From Pseudomonadota bacterium (GTDB lineage Bacteria > Pseudomonadota > Gammaproteobacteria > GCA-001735895), in NCBI GenBank assembly GCA_022545625.1, contig JACZQS010000142.1, positions 1-6,488 on the forward strand: a stretch of DNA of 6,488 nucleotides, in the 5' to 3' direction. Shown here piece after piece: positions 5,530 to 6,488 of this stretch. Every line of letters starts with the position of its first letter. Position 1 is the stretch's first letter. Position numbers and translations under genes: made by a program. The notes beneath the pieces are model-generated. The model saw only the letters and a program-made list of their open reading frames with translations. It searched no databases and was not told the DNA's origin.

Positions 5530-6488
5530 CTATGCCACTTTCACCGGAAAAGCCGCATCTGCTGCCGACTGGTAATATTCCATTTCGTTAAAGTTCAGGT
5601 ACCGGTATACGTCATCTGCCATCGTATTGATGTCTTCGACGTATTTCAGGTATTCGGCCATGCTCGGAATTTTACCCAGGATAGCACTCACTGCAGCGAG
5701 CTCGGCCGAGGCGAGATAAACGTTCGCGCCCTTGCCGAGCCGGTTCGGAAAATTACGCGTCGAAGTAGATACTACCGTGCTACCCTCGGCCACTCTGGCC
5801 TGATTACCCATGCATAGCGAGCAGCCCGGCATTTCCGTACGCGCACCGGAGCGACCGAAAATTCCATAGTAGCCCTCAGCAGTAAGCTGCGCCTCGTCCA
5901 TCTTGGTTGGCGGTGCGATCCATAGCCGCGTTACGACCGGCGTATCGAGCTTGTCGAGTAGTTTCCCGGCAGCGCGGAAGTGACCGATATTGGTCATACA
6001 GGAACCGATAAATACCTCATCGACCTTGTCACCGGCAACTTCTGACAGGGGTTTGATGTCGTCGGGATCATTCGGGCAGGCCAGCAGGGGTTGTTTAATC
6101 TGGTTCAGATCGATTTCGATAATCTGCGCATATTCGGCATCCGCGTCGGCTTCCAGCAGTACCGGGTTTTCGAGCCAGTTCTGCATCTCTTCGATTCGAC
6201 GGGTAATGGTGCGTAGTTCCCCATAACCTTCGCCGATCATCCACTTGAACATGATGATATTCGAATGCATGTACTCGATAATCGGTTCCTTATCGAGCTT
6301 GACTGTACAGCCAGATGAAGATCGCTCGGCCGAGGCATCCGAGAGTTCGAAAGCCTGCTCGACTTTCAATTGGGGTAGACCCTCGATTTCGAGCACCCGA
6401 CCGGAAAAGACATTTTTCTTGCCTTTCTTTTCCACTGTTAACAATCCTTCCTGAATTGCGACATAAGGAATAGCATTGACCAGATCCC
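5530..6488 (-). CDS. acnB: Aconitate hydratase 2 / 2-methylisocitrate dehydratase, C-terminal part
   Basis: This is the cytosolic TCA-cycle enzyme that interconverts citrate and isocitrate through cis-aconitate; AcnB enzymes can also act on 2-methylisocitrate. Only the last 318 residues are present, against about 865 in the E. coli enzyme; the 5' end lies beyond base 6488. The frame stays open to the edge, reading DLVNAIPYVAIQEGLLTVEKK, so a TTG at 6444 is not a start. The three 4Fe-4S cysteines are present: one in GSCMTNIGHF (codon 5998-6000) and two in PGCSLCMGNQ (codons 5821-5823 and 5812-5814). Their spacing of 59 and 3 residues equals that of E. coli C710, C769 and C772. STSTRNFPNRLG holds two arginines five residues apart (codons 5755-5757 and 5740-5742), as in aconitase substrate sites. 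The stop is TAG at 5530-5532. It converges on soxG and has no obvious functional link to it. The promoter is outside the window. Confidence 0.97.
   Translation of the reverse strand, partial: DLVNAIPYVAIQEGLLTVEKKGKKNVFSGRVLEIEGLPQLKVEQAFELSDASAERSSSGCTVKLDKEPIIEYMHSNIIMFKWMIGEGYGELRTITRRIEEMQNWLENPVLLEADADAEYAQIIEIDLNQIKQPLLACPNDPDDIKPLSEVAGDKVDEVFIGSCMTNIGHFRAAGKLLDKLDTPVVTRLWIAPPTKMDEAQLTAEGYYGIFGRSGARTEMPGCSLCMGNQARVAEGSTVVSTSTRNFPNRLGKGANVYLASAELAAVSAILGKIPSMAEYLKYVEDINTMADDVYRYLNFNEMEYYQSAADAAFPVKVA

Noticed and set aside
6442..6444. TTG as the start of the - strand gene
   Set aside because: The frame continues upstream to the window edge with AcnB-like sequence, so the gene is simply cut by the window.

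Overview
The window carries a complete heterotetrameric sarcosine oxidase (TSOX) operon on the + strand, in the order soxB-soxD-soxA-soxG (beta, delta, alpha, gamma; 297-5457). It is followed by the 3' part of a convergent aconitate hydratase 2 gene, acnB (5530-6488 on the - strand, running off the right edge). The AcnB sequence is very close to my memory of the enterobacterial protein. Together with the sox gene order and moderate GC, this suggests a gammaproteobacterium, plausibly marine or environmental. That placement is inference; nothing in the window names the species.

Region by region: 1-296 is an AT-richer leader. It has a candidate sigma70-type promoter (perfect TTGACA, 17-nt spacer, TTTAAA), several dyad symmetries that could be operators, and no gene I can identify. 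297-1550 is soxB. 1561-1866 is the small zinc subunit soxD. 1863-4856 is soxA, with a GTG start overlapping the soxD stop by 4 nt. 4849-5457 is soxG, with a GTG start overlapping soxA by 8 nt. 5458-5529 is a 72-nt convergent intergenic gap that holds two adjacent hairpins. 5530-6488 is acnB.

How the genes work together: by family knowledge, SoxB binds FAD and covalent FMN and oxidises sarcosine. SoxA binds NAD+ and, through its GcvT-like half, passes the N-methyl carbon to tetrahydrofolate, giving 5,10-methylene-THF, glycine and H2O2. SoxD is a zinc-binding structural subunit, and SoxG is a GcvT-like subunit that packs against the others. The signature residues needed are visible: the flavinylation-type His in SoxB, two Cys plus a His-x3-Cys in SoxD, and the GxGxxG and GcvT motifs in SoxA. 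The tight overlaps fit translational coupling of subunits needed in equal amounts. The system is a known one; I see no previously undescribed system here. The points worth a second look are regulatory: the promoter with an abutting palindrome, the missing Shine-Dalgarno of soxB, an A7 tract that could link soxD to soxA by frameshift, and the paired hairpins between convergent genes.
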